The notes under the pieces: generated by a model
What the model was told of the DNA's origin: nothing
The model's input: the letters and a program-made list of their open reading frames with translations, nothing else
The model's database searches: none
Program-made: the position numbers and the translations under genes
In this document: piece after piece, positions 1 through 7,403 of the stretch
Layout of the letters: every line of letters begins with the position of its first letter
Position numbering within the stretch: the first letter of the stretch is position 1
Assembly: GCA_024642325.1 (NCBI GenBank)
Contig: JAHEBI010000016.1
Span: 1 to 14,147, forward strand
Direction of reading: 5' to 3'
DNA: 14,147 nt
Source of the DNA: Eudoraea sp.
Lineage (GTDB): Bacteria; Bacteroidota; Bacteroidia; Flavobacteriales; Flavobacteriaceae

Positions 1-208
1 TGCCTGGTGGAATATCAGTCGCCTGTTCTTCCCGAATACTTAAAAATGTTTTTTCGCAAACCTGTGACAGCAAATTATAAATATGTTCCCTCTGCGGGAG
101 ATCATGATATTTAATTATACCCTTATCCTTACCCATTCTTGTGCTTTTCCCACCCGAAAGTACCAGGCCATAAAGTTTTGTTCGTAAACCATGATCTTTT
201 ATTTCCAT
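1..208 (-). CDS. mobA: MobA-like molybdenum cofactor nucleotidyltransferase, N-terminal fragment (cut by window edge)
   Basis: Translating the minus strand from the ATG at 206-208 gives 69 residues that stay open to the left edge. Residues 16-29 read LVLSGGKSTRMGKD, the glycine-rich NTP-binding loop (LxGGxSxRMGxDK) of MobA/MocA nucleotidyltransferases, which attach GMP or CMP to molybdopterin in the cytosol. The GG in this loop is more MobA-like (guanylyl) than MocA-like (LAAG). An in-frame TGA lies four codons upstream (213-215) and supports this start. The gene is codirectional with the molybdenum hydroxylase operon, 204 bp beyond the moaD stop, so a role in maturing that enzyme is inferred. 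Only the N-terminus is visible, so the catalytic half and any C-terminal fusion cannot be judged. Confidence 0.85.
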   Translation of the reverse strand, partial: MEIKDHGLRTKLYGLVLSGGKSTRMGKDKGIIKYHDLPQREHIYNLLSQVCEKTFLSIREEQATDIPPG

Positions 209-412
209 CCTTCGTCAGTATTAACCGTGTTTTTTGTAAGCTTTAAAATGGTCAGCAATTTATCATTTTTAACAAAGAATATACTTCAGTCGCAGTAGAA
301 ATTTCATCCGGTTCAGATTCGCAAAAGATTACCTGACTCATAAACTGAATTTTCTAGATGCTTCTTTGTTAACCATTGATTATTGTTAAAATTCTTACTT
401 ATTTCAAAGCTT

Positions 413-658
413 CTAACCTCCGCTGACCGGTGGAATCAATGCAATTTCATCTGAACCATTTATGGCAACATCATCAGCTGCATAGCCATTATTTACAGCT
501 ACTGCCAAAGAGCTGAGTTTATTTAACTCAGGATAAGTGCTTCCGAGATATGATTTTAATTCTCCGACTGTCTTTAGTTTTTCAGATTTAGCCACGGGCA
601 TTGACAAAGCAGAACAACCGACAATATCCTTGGTTATACCAAATAATAAAATAGTCAT
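413..658 (-). CDS. moaD: MoaD/ThiS-family sulfur carrier (molybdopterin synthase small subunit)
   Basis: This 81-residue ubiquitin-fold protein starts MTILLFG and ends with the diagnostic di-glycine tail (PPVSGG). In MoaD that tail is adenylated by MoeB and thiocarboxylated, and it then donates sulfur to precursor Z within the MoaD-MoaE molybdopterin synthase. Family features visible are the central LKSYL...YPEL segment, an internal VAVNNGYA strand, and DEIALIPPVSGG at the end. The frame is open upstream to 820, but that extension lies inside the large-subunit gene and does not look like MoaD. I chose the ATG at 656-658, one base past the TAA of the upstream gene, consistent with translational coupling. 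MoaE, MoaA and MoaC are not in the window. Confidence 0.85.
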   Translation of the reverse strand: MTILLFGITKDIVGCSALSMPVAKSEKLKTVGELKSYLGSTYPELNKLSSLAVAVNNGYAADDVAINGSDEIALIPPVSGG

Positions 659-659
659 A

Positions 660-2831
660 TTAACCAATAATTTCCTTTTCCGGCCCTTGAAGAAGATCCG
701 GATATTTGCTAAAGGGTTGTTTGTATAATCTTTTCCCGGTTGCCGCCTTGAAAGCATTTGCAATTGCTGCGCCTGCTGGTGGTAATGTTGGCTCCCCAAG
801 TCCGGTAGGAGAATACTCATTCTTCATAAGATGGGTCTCCACTATTGGAACTTCTTTCATCCGTATCAGTCTATATTTGTCAAAATTAGTGACCTGCGGA
901 ACTCCGTTCAGAAATGAAAAATCTCCATACATGGAATGCCCAATACCATCAATTATTCCTCCTTCTATCTGATTCAGCGCCCCCAATGGATTTATTACAA
1001 TTCCACAATCTACAACACATGTTATTTTTTTCACCACAGGACTACCATTTTCCAATACGACATCTGCCACCTCAGCAACATGACTGTTATGACAGTAATA
1101 ATTTACAAACCCCTGATAGACACCTTCCGGTTTCGTACCCCAGCCTGATTTCTCAACGGCTGTTTTGATCACTTTCTCCATCCGCTCAGGTGAATACTGA
1201 ATACGCTCATCAGTAGTGCCTTTTACTTTCTGCAGCAAGTCTAATCTGAGTTGTATCTTATCTACTTCCATCAATTCAGCTAATTCATCAAAAAAACTTT
1301 GTTCTGCAAAGGCAAGGAAGTTCGTATAAGGGGCTCTCCAGGCTCCGGTTGTAATATTACTATCATATTTAGCTACGTCTACCTGGTAATTTTCAATTGC
1401 ACCTGCCGGGAAAAAGTTAGGTATAAGTCCATACATATTGGAATTAATTGCTGCTTCTTTCAGATGATATCCAGTAACTTTTCCATCTTTTACTGCTGCT
1501 TTAATTCTATATTTTATGGATGGCCTGTAAATACCGTCGGCCATATCATCCTCTCTCGAAAATACCACTTTTACCGGTTTTTTGGCCAGATTTGAAATCA
1601 TTGCAGCTTCAACAGCAAAATCGCCGTATAACCTTCGCCCAAAACCTCCCCCAATCCTGGTCATTTCCAAATGCACGTCTTTGAAGTCTCGTTCCAGTAA
1701 TTCTGCGATATTTTTGGCTGTCCCTTCCGGTGTTTGAATAGGACCTACCAAATGAATCTTATCCGCAGTAACGTTGGCATAAAAGTTCATAGGTTCTAAA
1801 CAATTATGGGGCAGGAATGGAGACTCATAAGTTCTTTCCAAAACTTTATCTGCCTGTGCAAAAGCTTTTTTAACATCACCATCAGCGCGGAGCGTTTGAA
1901 ATTTTTTACCATCTAATAATCCCAGCAATAATTTATCATGATCTTCTGTGCTTTCTAATTTTGAGTCCGCTTTCCATTCTGCCTTTAGGGCCTTTTTGCC
2001 CTTCATTGCAGACCAGTTGTCTTTAGCTAAAACAGCAATCTTATCTTCAAACCTGATAACGTCCAGAACTCCGTCCACAGCCTTAGCAGCCGTATCATCG
2101 TAAGATTCCAGTTTTTGACCAAATGCCGGAGGGCGCATTACAGAGGCAATAACCATTCCTTCAGACTTATAATCAAGGCCATAAAGAGGATCGCCTTTAA
2201 CTATTTTTTCTATATCTACGTTGGTAACATCAGTACCAATTATCTTATAGTCTTTTACTTCTTTCAGTGTGACATTTTCTGGTATCTCAAGGGCTGCAGC
2301 TTCGTTAACAACTTCGCCATAACCCAATTTTTCTCCTGCGGCATTGCTAATTATACCTTCCTGGGTGGTACATTCAGAAGGATCAACCCCCCATCTGGCT
2401 GCCGCAGCATTAACCAGCATTTGTCTGGCCGTAGCCCCGGTTTCCCGTAAAGCATCCCAGCCAAATCTTATAGACTGGCTTCCTCCGGCAACTTGTCGTG
2501 TATAATTATTTGTGTCCAGTATTCCCTGCTTCACATATACGTCCTTCCAGGCTACGTCTAATTCTTCGGCAATAATCATGGGCATCGAAGTTTTAACCCC
2601 CTGACCAACTTCAGGGTTGGGTGAAAAAATGGTAACAGCCCCATTATCTGCTATTTTAATAAATGCATTAAAATCATTGTAGTTCAATTCTGCCAAATTT
2701 ACAGGCGGTTTGGCACTGGGTTTACAAGCATTAAACAGGTTAAAACCAATTATCAACCCTCCACCTGCCAGAGAGCCGGTTTTCATAAAGGATCTTCTGC
2801 TGAATGTTATTGAAGTTTTTTGTGTAGCCAT
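660..2831 (-). CDS. Molybdenum hydroxylase large subunit, isoquinoline 1-oxidoreductase beta / aldehyde dehydrogenase type
   Basis: This 723-residue xanthine oxidase-family catalytic subunit binds the molybdenum cofactor and should hydroxylate an N-heterocycle or oxidise an aldehyde in the periplasm. A twin-arginine signal (SRRSFMKTG, residues 11-19) and a hydrophobic stretch precede a Cys at 36. Cofactor-binding signatures include GGSQS (116-120), CLEPMN (344-349), GGGFGRR (394-400), GAWRAP (496-501) and GLGEPTLPPAGAA (677-689), in which Glu680 is the expected catalytic base. The arrangement matches single-chain IorB-type subunits, not FAD-containing xanthine dehydrogenases. It lies 19 nt downstream of its [2Fe-2S] partner and 1 nt upstream of moaD, so the three are probably co-transcribed. 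No FAD subunit is present, so electrons probably leave to a cytochrome or quinone. The substrate cannot be read from the sequence. Confidence 0.92.
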   Translation of the reverse strand: MATQKTSITFSRRSFMKTGSLAGGGLIIGFNLFNACKPSAKPPVNLAELNYNDFNAFIKIADNGAVTIFSPNPEVGQGVKTSMPMIIAEELDVAWKDVYVKQGILDTNNYTRQVAGGSQSIRFGWDALRETGATARQMLVNAAAARWGVDPSECTTQEGIISNAAGEKLGYGEVVNEAAALEIPENVTLKEVKDYKIIGTDVTNVDIEKIVKGDPLYGLDYKSEGMVIASVMRPPAFGQKLESYDDTAAKAVDGVLDVIRFEDKIAVLAKDNWSAMKGKKALKAEWKADSKLESTEDHDKLLLGLLDGKKFQTLRADGDVKKAFAQADKVLERTYESPFLPHNCLEPMNFYANVTADKIHLVGPIQTPEGTAKNIAELLERDFKDVHLEMTRIGGGFGRRLYGDFAVEAAMISNLAKKPVKVVFSREDDMADGIYRPSIKYRIKAAVKDGKVTGYHLKEAAINSNMYGLIPNFFPAGAIENYQVDVAKYDSNITTGAWRAPYTNFLAFAEQSFFDELAELMEVDKIQLRLDLLQKVKGTTDERIQYSPERMEKVIKTAVEKSGWGTKPEGVYQGFVNYYCHNSHVAEVADVVLENGSPVVKKITCVVDCGIVINPLGALNQIEGGIIDGIGHSMYGDFSFLNGVPQVTNFDKYRLIRMKEVPIVETHLMKNEYSPTGLGEPTLPPAGAAIANAFKAATGKRLYKQPFSKYPDLLQGPEKEIIG

Positions 2832-2850
2832 TTTGATGTTTTTTGCTTTT

Positions 2851-3315
2851 TTATTTAGCCATTTTATTGGCAGCTATTTCAACTGCTTTGTAAATTCTTG
2901 TATAAGATGCGCATCTGCAAATATTACCCTGCATAGCATCTTTAATCTCTGCTTCACTTGGATCAGGATTGTTCTTAAGAAATGCCGTGGCCGTCATAAT
3001 CTGACCTGCCTGGCAATATCCACATTGGGGGACGTCAACTTCCTTCCAGGCTTCCTGTACAGGATGTGTGCCATCCTCGGAAAGTCCTTCAATAGTGGTT
3101 ATAGATTTCCCTTCTACCTGAGCCATTGTCATGGCACAACTTCGTACTGCTACTCCATCCAGATGAATGGTACAAGCACCGCAAAGTGCAATCCCACAAC
3201 CATATTTCGTTCCAACAAGGTTTAAATGATCGCGTAAAACCCAAAGTAAGGGGGTATCTTCGCTAACTTCTATAGACCTCGATTCACCATTAATATTTAA
3301 TTGATACGTTGGCAT
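2851..3315 (-). CDS. [2Fe-2S] subunit of the molybdenum hydroxylase (IorA/CoxS/XdhC-type small chain)
   Basis: This 154-residue protein passes electrons from the molybdenum site to an external acceptor through two [2Fe-2S] clusters. The N-terminal plant-ferredoxin-like cluster uses Cys40, Cys45, Cys48 and Cys60 (GCGIALCGAC and a later RSC). The C-terminal four-helix-bundle cluster uses Cys98, Cys101, Cys133 and Cys135 (QCGYCQAGQ and NICRC). All eight ligands are present and the length is normal for the family. There is no signal peptide, so export would depend on the Tat signal of the large subunit, as known for related heterodimers. It is the first gene of the operon, preceded by a promoter-like sequence and a palindrome. 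Confidence 0.95.
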   Translation of the reverse strand: MPTYQLNINGESRSIEVSEDTPLLWVLRDHLNLVGTKYGCGIALCGACTIHLDGVAVRSCAMTMAQVEGKSITTIEGLSEDGTHPVQEAWKEVDVPQCGYCQAGQIMTATAFLKNNPDPSEAEIKDAMQGNICRCASYTRIYKAVEIAANKMAK

Positions 3316-3359
3316 GTTTAAGTGTTTTAATGATTTTTTAGAATACCTCTTAAAGTTAT

Positions 3360-3393
3360 CAAAATTATAGGTAACTGAGGCCCATTTAACAAA
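3360..3393 (-). promoter_or_regulatory. Candidate Bacteroidota promoter of the molybdenum hydroxylase operon
   Basis: On the minus strand, TAATTTTG (3360-3367) fits the Bacteroidota -7 consensus TAnnTTTG. A TTTG (3390-3393) sits 22 bp upstream as the -33 element. Transcription would begin near 3353, leaving about 38 nt before the ATG at 3315. The match is by eye and the genome is AT-rich, but position and spacing both fit. Confidence 0.5.
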
Positions 3394-3402
3394 TTGTTAA
3401 AT
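3384..3402. promoter_or_regulatory. Perfect 19-bp palindrome over the -33 element (candidate operator)
   Basis: ATTTAACAA, a central A, then TTGTTAAAT form a perfect 9-bp inverted repeat with a 1-bp centre. The right arm is followed by another copy of TGTTAAAT (3402-3409), giving a tandem TGTTAAA repeat. The -33 TTTG of the putative operon promoter lies inside the palindrome, so a bound dimer would contact or block RNA polymerase. The regulator is unknown and none is encoded in the window. Confidence 0.45.
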
Positions 3403-3689
3403 GTTAAATATGACAAATTTAGTTGGCCCTTGCTATTTTATCTCTCAATTCCCGCCGGTTAACCCCTATCTTAAATAGAATAGAAATATCCAGTTGAGTT
3501 AACAGGACTACTCACTTTCTGCTTTGACGAAACAAGGACTAATTAAACTCATTTCAATTTGATCAAATTACAATACAGGTCAAGCTACAAAAATTCAGAA
3601 TTTCGCATTAACAAGATTTAACATATTTTTTCTTTCTACCCATAATTTTAAATCAAATTAGTCGTTCTGATGGTTGAACAACAAAACTT
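3403..3689. other. Divergent intergenic region
   Basis: This is the rest of the 374-bp spacer between the divergent molybdenum hydroxylase operon and the vWA lipoprotein gene. It must hold the promoter of the plus-strand gene, but no convincing -33/-7 pair is visible. TAATTTTA at 3643-3650 is one mismatch from the -7 consensus, with no TTG at suitable spacing. I see no ORF and no hairpin of note. Confidence 0.4.
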
Positions 3690-4787
3690 ATGAACATGAA
3701 ATATCTATTGAAGTTTCTCAGCCTACTATGCGCCTTTATCCTTTTTGTTTCTTGCGGTAATGCCGAAGATGATGTAAATTTTGACATTAATCAGTCTGGT
3801 TCTCTTGGTCAGGGTAACACTGTAGATGAATGCCTGAATCTGGGTGAAAGCGATCTTGTACTCTCTATCCAGGACCAATTCACCACCTTACCAGGTAAAG
3901 TGTCAATATTTTTTAAAGTCTCTGACAATAATGGCAGCCCGGTGCCCGGACTAACCGCGGAACAATTCACTATATATGAACAGGGGAGAAACGACGAATG
4001 TTTTAATACTATATCTGCCTCTGAGTCATTTGCCCGTATTTCACCTAATTCGCAAATATTTAACAACAACACTTTACTGGTTCTTGATCTTAGTAACAGC
4101 GTCCTAAGCAGTAGTTTGGATGAATTAAAATCTGCTTCAACCAGTTTTATAAACAATGTTATGCCGGCGGTTGAAGAAATTTCATTCAAAATGGCTATTT
4201 ATTGGTTCGACGGGGAAGATGAACTACATTTATTGAATCCCTTAACTGCCTCTAAAGATGAACTACTAACGGCTATAGAAAGCATTTCACCCACTATAAG
4301 TAATGACCCTTCAACAGATTTGTATGGAGCGGTAATTAAATCCAGCAGTATTGCCGCGGAGCTATTGAATGAAAGTACCATTGAAAACATTATTGGCGCT
4401 ACTTCAGTGGTTATTTTCACTGATGGCACGGACCAGGCTTCCAGATATTCAGAACAGGAAGCGCTTAAAAAGGTAAATGAAGCAAACAGCAATATTTCTT
4501 TTTTCACTATTGGCTTAGGCTCTGAAATAGATACACAAATCTTAATGGAAATAGGCAATACTTATAGCGTTTTTGCAGGGAACAAAGAAGAACTTGAAAC
4601 AACCTTTAATGATATTTCTTTGAGGGTAAATGAACAGGCCAATAGCTTTTATTTATTTGAATATTGCACTCCAAAAAGAGATGGGAGTGGTGAAAACAAT
4701 CTGGCAATACAAGTAATCAACGGCAGCTTACAAGGGGCAGTACAAAGTAAATTTGATGCAACGGGGTTTACGGGAGGCTGTGAATAA
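3690..4787 (+). CDS. vWA-domain lipoprotein with complete MIDAS
   Basis: This 365-residue protein has a lipoprotein signal ending LFVSC (Cys22 lipidated) and an acidic, Asn/Ser-rich linker. Residues about 65-105 form a short beta-type domain with the pattern DNNGSPVPGLTAEQFTIYE, often found before vWA modules. The vWA domain spans about 126-310. Its metal-ion-dependent adhesion site is intact: DLSNS (133-137), Thr209 in STDLYGA, and Asp245 in FTDGTD. Such domains bind protein ligands through a divalent metal, so a cell-surface or periplasmic adhesion or scaffolding role is likely, but the ligand is unknown. A second ATG two codons downstream (3696) is an equally possible start. It is a single-gene unit with its own terminator. 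Confidence 0.85.
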   Translation: MNMKYLLKFLSLLCAFILFVSCGNAEDDVNFDINQSGSLGQGNTVDECLNLGESDLVLSIQDQFTTLPGKVSIFFKVSDNNGSPVPGLTAEQFTIYEQGRNDECFNTISASESFARISPNSQIFNNNTLLVLDLSNSVLSSSLDELKSASTSFINNVMPAVEEISFKMAIYWFDGEDELHLLNPLTASKDELLTAIESISPTISNDPSTDLYGAVIKSSSIAAELLNESTIENIIGATSVVIFTDGTDQASRYSEQEALKKVNEANSNISFFTIGLGSEIDTQILMEIGNTYSVFAGNKEELETTFNDISLRVNEQANSFYLFEYCTPKRDGSGENNLAIQVINGSLQGAVQSKFDATGFTGGCE

Positions 4788-4811
4788 AAAAAATTATTAA
4801 ATCGACGTTTC

Positions 4812-4842
4812 AAGAGGTGCCATTGAGCACCTCTTTTTGTTT
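4812..4842 (+). terminator. Rho-independent terminator of the vWA lipoprotein gene
   Basis: AAGAGGTGC (4812-4820) and GCACCTCTT (4827-4835) form a perfect 9-bp stem around a 6-nt loop. It is followed by a T-rich tail (TTTTTGTTTT from 4834). It lies 24 nt past the stop codon, so the gene is likely monocistronic. Confidence 0.9.
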
Positions 4843-4980
4843 TAACCTTAAAAAAATTGTCTTATGGAAGTAGGGTTTATAGAACTCAACTTGTTTTATA
4901 TACACAACCCCAATTAACTATTGCAACTTAAAATCATCCTAAAAACTGTCAAAAAAGTTTAATGCTAAAAAAGAGAAATC

Positions 4981-5166
4981 ATGGATGTAATAAATCAAAT
5001 TATCCGTCAGAGTGCAATAGGAACATTATCCAATTGGTACAAAAGTGTCGTGCTTCTGGTATTTTCATCAATAGTAGTAACGCTGTTTACTATGCTTGTG
5101 ATCCTGCTTGCCAATGCTTCCCATCTTACCACTAATTATAGTTACCTGTTCAACGGAAACATATAA
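4981..5166 (+). CDS. Possible small single-span membrane protein (unrecognised)
   Basis: A 61-codon ORF begins at ATG 4981. Residues 1-20 are amphipathic (VINQIIRQSAIG...NWYK). Residues about 22-45 are strongly hydrophobic (VVLLVFSSIVV onward) and would span the membrane. A short polar tail ending in NGNI follows. I recognise no family. It lies between the vWA terminator and the convergent peptidase gene, and no clear promoter, ribosome binding site or terminator supports it. The clean hydrophobic segment argues mildly for a real gene. AT-rich spurious ORFs can also look hydrophobic, so the call is tentative. Confidence 0.35.
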   Translation: MDVINQIIRQSAIGTLSNWYKSVVLLVFSSIVVTLFTMLVILLANASHLTTNYSYLFNGNI

Positions 5167-5211
5167 AATAACGGTTTTACGGAAGAACAGCGTTTTAATG
5201 CCCTGCCCTGT

Positions 5212-6681
5212 TTATCTATAGATCATGGCATTAACAAAATCGCCATTACCCGTATCCAAATCTATTAAGAACCCATTGATCACGGCTTTTTCAATCTTCT
5301 GACCTTTGATAAGGAGAAAGGTTGGATTTTTACCCACGGCGAGGTTAAATTTTGGTACCGAGTATGTAGCTGAAATAAGATGTAATGGAATTGGAGAGCT
5401 TAACAACTTTTCGTCGAGCTGTTCCACCCTAATGTAGGTATAACCGGATTTTAGCAATTCCATTGGATTTAAATTCTTAAGCTCTCCAATAGATTTTACT
5501 GTTTTTGTATATACTTTGCCCGGTATAAGCGTATAACCAGTGGCTTCAAAAGTATCATAACCATAATACGTAGAAAGGTCTCCCTGATCTATTATTCGGC
5601 TGCTGTACCAAAAATCGTTATGATCTTTCAAATCAACTTCAGGCCTTTGAATTCCCAGGTCAAGAATATATTCTGAACCCAGCAATTTATAGCCAACCGA
5701 TTCTATTTTTAAATCAAAAAGCTTACGATCATTTTGCGGTATTTTTTCATAATCCTCGAGGGCTATATCCCTGTAATTACCATTTGCTATAGTATAAATA
5801 GCTGATAGAATGGACACGTAATTCAACTTTCGTATTTCCTGCTTCTCAACATCATCAGGATAGCCACCAGATTCAATTAAGATTGTACTTGTCCCCCACT
5901 TTTGAATATTATCTCCAAATGCCCTTGGCTCAAAATCATCGTTATATCTACCCACCTGGCCCGGGGCATATTTTTGAATGATATTATTCATAAAAACAAT
6001 TACTTTCATGGCATTACCACGAACTTCATTTATATCCTTTTCATAATTGTAAGCAGGGGCCAGATATGATATGGTGGCCGGTTTATCAGTGCGTTCAGCA
6101 TTGTAATATGTACTTTGGTCATGAAGATTAAACCCAAAGTCAGCACTCAGACTGTCCCGCACTCTTTTAAGGGTTTTACCTTCAGGGGATTGAAGTCTCA
6201 GGGCATCACGGTTTATATCAATCCCTAAGGTATTTCTTCTTTGAAAGACTTCAGCGCCATCAGGATTAAGCATTGGCAAAAAATGAAGTCGCAGATTTTT
6301 TAAAATGTCTTCTTTTTCAACTTTAAAATCATCACTGTCCAGGAAGTTTAAAATATCAAATATTGCCTGGGTTGCCGTTGGTTCATCACCGTGCATTTGA
6401 GACCATAAAAAAACATCTGTTTCCCCGCTGCCTATACTGATGAGCGATAAGGTTCTGCCTTCAATAGAGCTTCCTACGGTTGTAACATCAAATTTGGAAT
6501 TGTTCCTGTAGCCATTTATTAGTGATGCAAGATCCTGATGTTTAATTCGCCTTTTATTCAGAGCAGGCTCTTTATAGGTTGCATAAGTCTCATATAAAGA
6601 ATTAGTGATGTCTTCCTGTTGAGCCGAAACCTGAGCAGTCAAAAAGAATATAAGAAGAACATTTAGATATTTAATTGTCAT
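5212..6681 (-). CDS. Secreted M14-family zinc carboxypeptidase
   Basis: This 489-residue protein has a Sec signal peptide (residues 1-20, ending VSA before QQ). Its carboxypeptidase A-like catalytic domain spans about 45-300. Zinc ligands are His97 and Glu100 (MHGDE) and His187 (LHDQ). Substrate-binding residues lie in NPDG (139-142) and DINRD (155-159, Asn-Arg), and the general base is Glu270 (LIESGG). M14 enzymes remove C-terminal residues from peptides. Some bacterial members cut peptidoglycan stem peptides, which the neighbouring amidase and 3D-domain genes make plausible here, although a dietary-protein role is not excluded. Residues about 300-489 form a C-terminal region I cannot assign. 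The start overlaps the amidase stop by 11 nt, indicating coupled translation. It is the last gene of the cluster. Confidence 0.88.
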   Translation of the reverse strand: MTIKYLNVLLIFFLTAQVSAQQEDITNSLYETYATYKEPALNKRRIKHQDLASLINGYRNNSKFDVTTVGSSIEGRTLSLISIGSGETDVFLWSQMHGDEPTATQAIFDILNFLDSDDFKVEKEDILKNLRLHFLPMLNPDGAEVFQRRNTLGIDINRDALRLQSPEGKTLKRVRDSLSADFGFNLHDQSTYYNAERTDKPATISYLAPAYNYEKDINEVRGNAMKVIVFMNNIIQKYAPGQVGRYNDDFEPRAFGDNIQKWGTSTILIESGGYPDDVEKQEIRKLNYVSILSAIYTIANGNYRDIALEDYEKIPQNDRKLFDLKIESVGYKLLGSEYILDLGIQRPEVDLKDHNDFWYSSRIIDQGDLSTYYGYDTFEATGYTLIPGKVYTKTVKSIGELKNLNPMELLKSGYTYIRVEQLDEKLLSSPIPLHLISATYSVPKFNLAVGKNPTFLLIKGQKIEKAVINGFLIDLDTGNGDFVNAMIYR

Positions 6682-7345
6682 TATTTTCTGGTTTTTTAGG
6701 TATGGGTTTAAAATTAAGATTTTTGGTTGCTTTACGCACTTTTTCCATAAAATCTTTACCCGGATCTGTTTTTACAGTCCTGTATGAATCATCTTTCTCC
6801 AACCATAAAGGATGGTCGACAAAATTTGTGTACTCATAGTGTCCAATTAAGTATTCAATCGGGTATTTATCAAATAGGTATTCCACCAGCCAAATATTTG
6901 CTTTTAACTGAGCTTTGGTCAATGGGAGCTCTTCTGTACCCCCAACGTTTTCAATTCCTATAGCACAATGATTAAGCCCAATCACATGTCTAGCCATATT
7001 TGTTTCTGGCATTAAACTATAGATGGTACCATCCCGGTCTACCATAAACTGCGATGATACATTTAGTCCGCTTACATCTTTAATATCAGGTCGCCGATTG
7101 GGTAAAGTTGGTGCGTTGAAGGCATCAAAGGCCTCTTCCAGTGATGGGATTACGGTCCAGTGCAAGACAATCATTTTAGGCAAAATGGCCGGAGATTCCT
7201 GATCCAGCCCATAACGCTCCAATAAGTATGTACGTGTTAATTCAGATCTTTCCGCGTCAAATACAATTGGTTTGTCTACAATTTCTTTGGAGGCTGAACA
7301 GGACAGAAAAATTAACACAAAAAGTGTTAGAAAAAGCCGCTTCAT
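6671..7345 (-). CDS. N-acetylmuramoyl-L-alanine amidase, Amidase_2/PGRP type, lipoprotein
   Basis: This 224-residue protein starts with a lipoprotein signal (LIFLSC, Cys16). The domain at about 55-205 resembles AmpD and peptidoglycan recognition proteins. Expected zinc ligands are His62 (VLHWT), His169 (IGHYE) and Asp194 (KTDPG). Glu132 (IGIEN) and Lys192 match the catalytic positions of AmpD. The enzyme would cleave the MurNAc-L-Ala bond of peptidoglycan or anhydro-muropeptides on the periplasmic face of a membrane, unlike cytosolic AmpD. The C-terminal tail is Lys/Pro/Asn-rich. It overlaps the M14 peptidase start by 11 nt and follows the 3D-domain gene by 58 nt. Amidase then carboxypeptidase is a logical sequential degradation pair. 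Confidence 0.88.
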   Translation of the reverse strand: MKRLFLTLFVLIFLSCSASKEIVDKPIVFDAERSELTRTYLLERYGLDQESPAILPKMIVLHWTVIPSLEEAFDAFNAPTLPNRRPDIKDVSGLNVSSQFMVDRDGTIYSLMPETNMARHVIGLNHCAIGIENVGGTEELPLTKAQLKANIWLVEYLFDKYPIEYLIGHYEYTNFVDHPLWLEKDDSYRTVKTDPGKDFMEKVRKATKNLNFKPIPKKPENNDN

Positions 7346-7403
7346 TTAGGTATAAGAATCTCTTCGGTTATGTATGATATAATAATTATTGAAAACCTTA
7401 CCA

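Noticed and set aside
209..412. Possible cofactor riboswitch or promoter between moaD and the mobA-like gene
   Set aside because: No stable multi-stem structure, terminator or TAnnTTTG element was found on the minus strand.
660..820. Upstream extension of the moaD frame into the large-subunit gene
   Set aside because: The extra 54 residues do not resemble MoaD and are out of frame with the large subunit; the ATG at 658 gives the normal family length.
2710..3225. 171-codon plus-strand ORF over the hydroxylase genes
   Set aside because: Antisense to two well-supported genes whose iron-sulfur and Tat motifs define the true frame; it has Cys-rich low-sense translation.
5079..5194. 9-bp inverted repeat AACGCTGTT / AACAGCGTT about 100 bp apart
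   Set aside because: The arms are far apart and one lies inside the small ORF; no T tract or second feature supports a terminator or element end.
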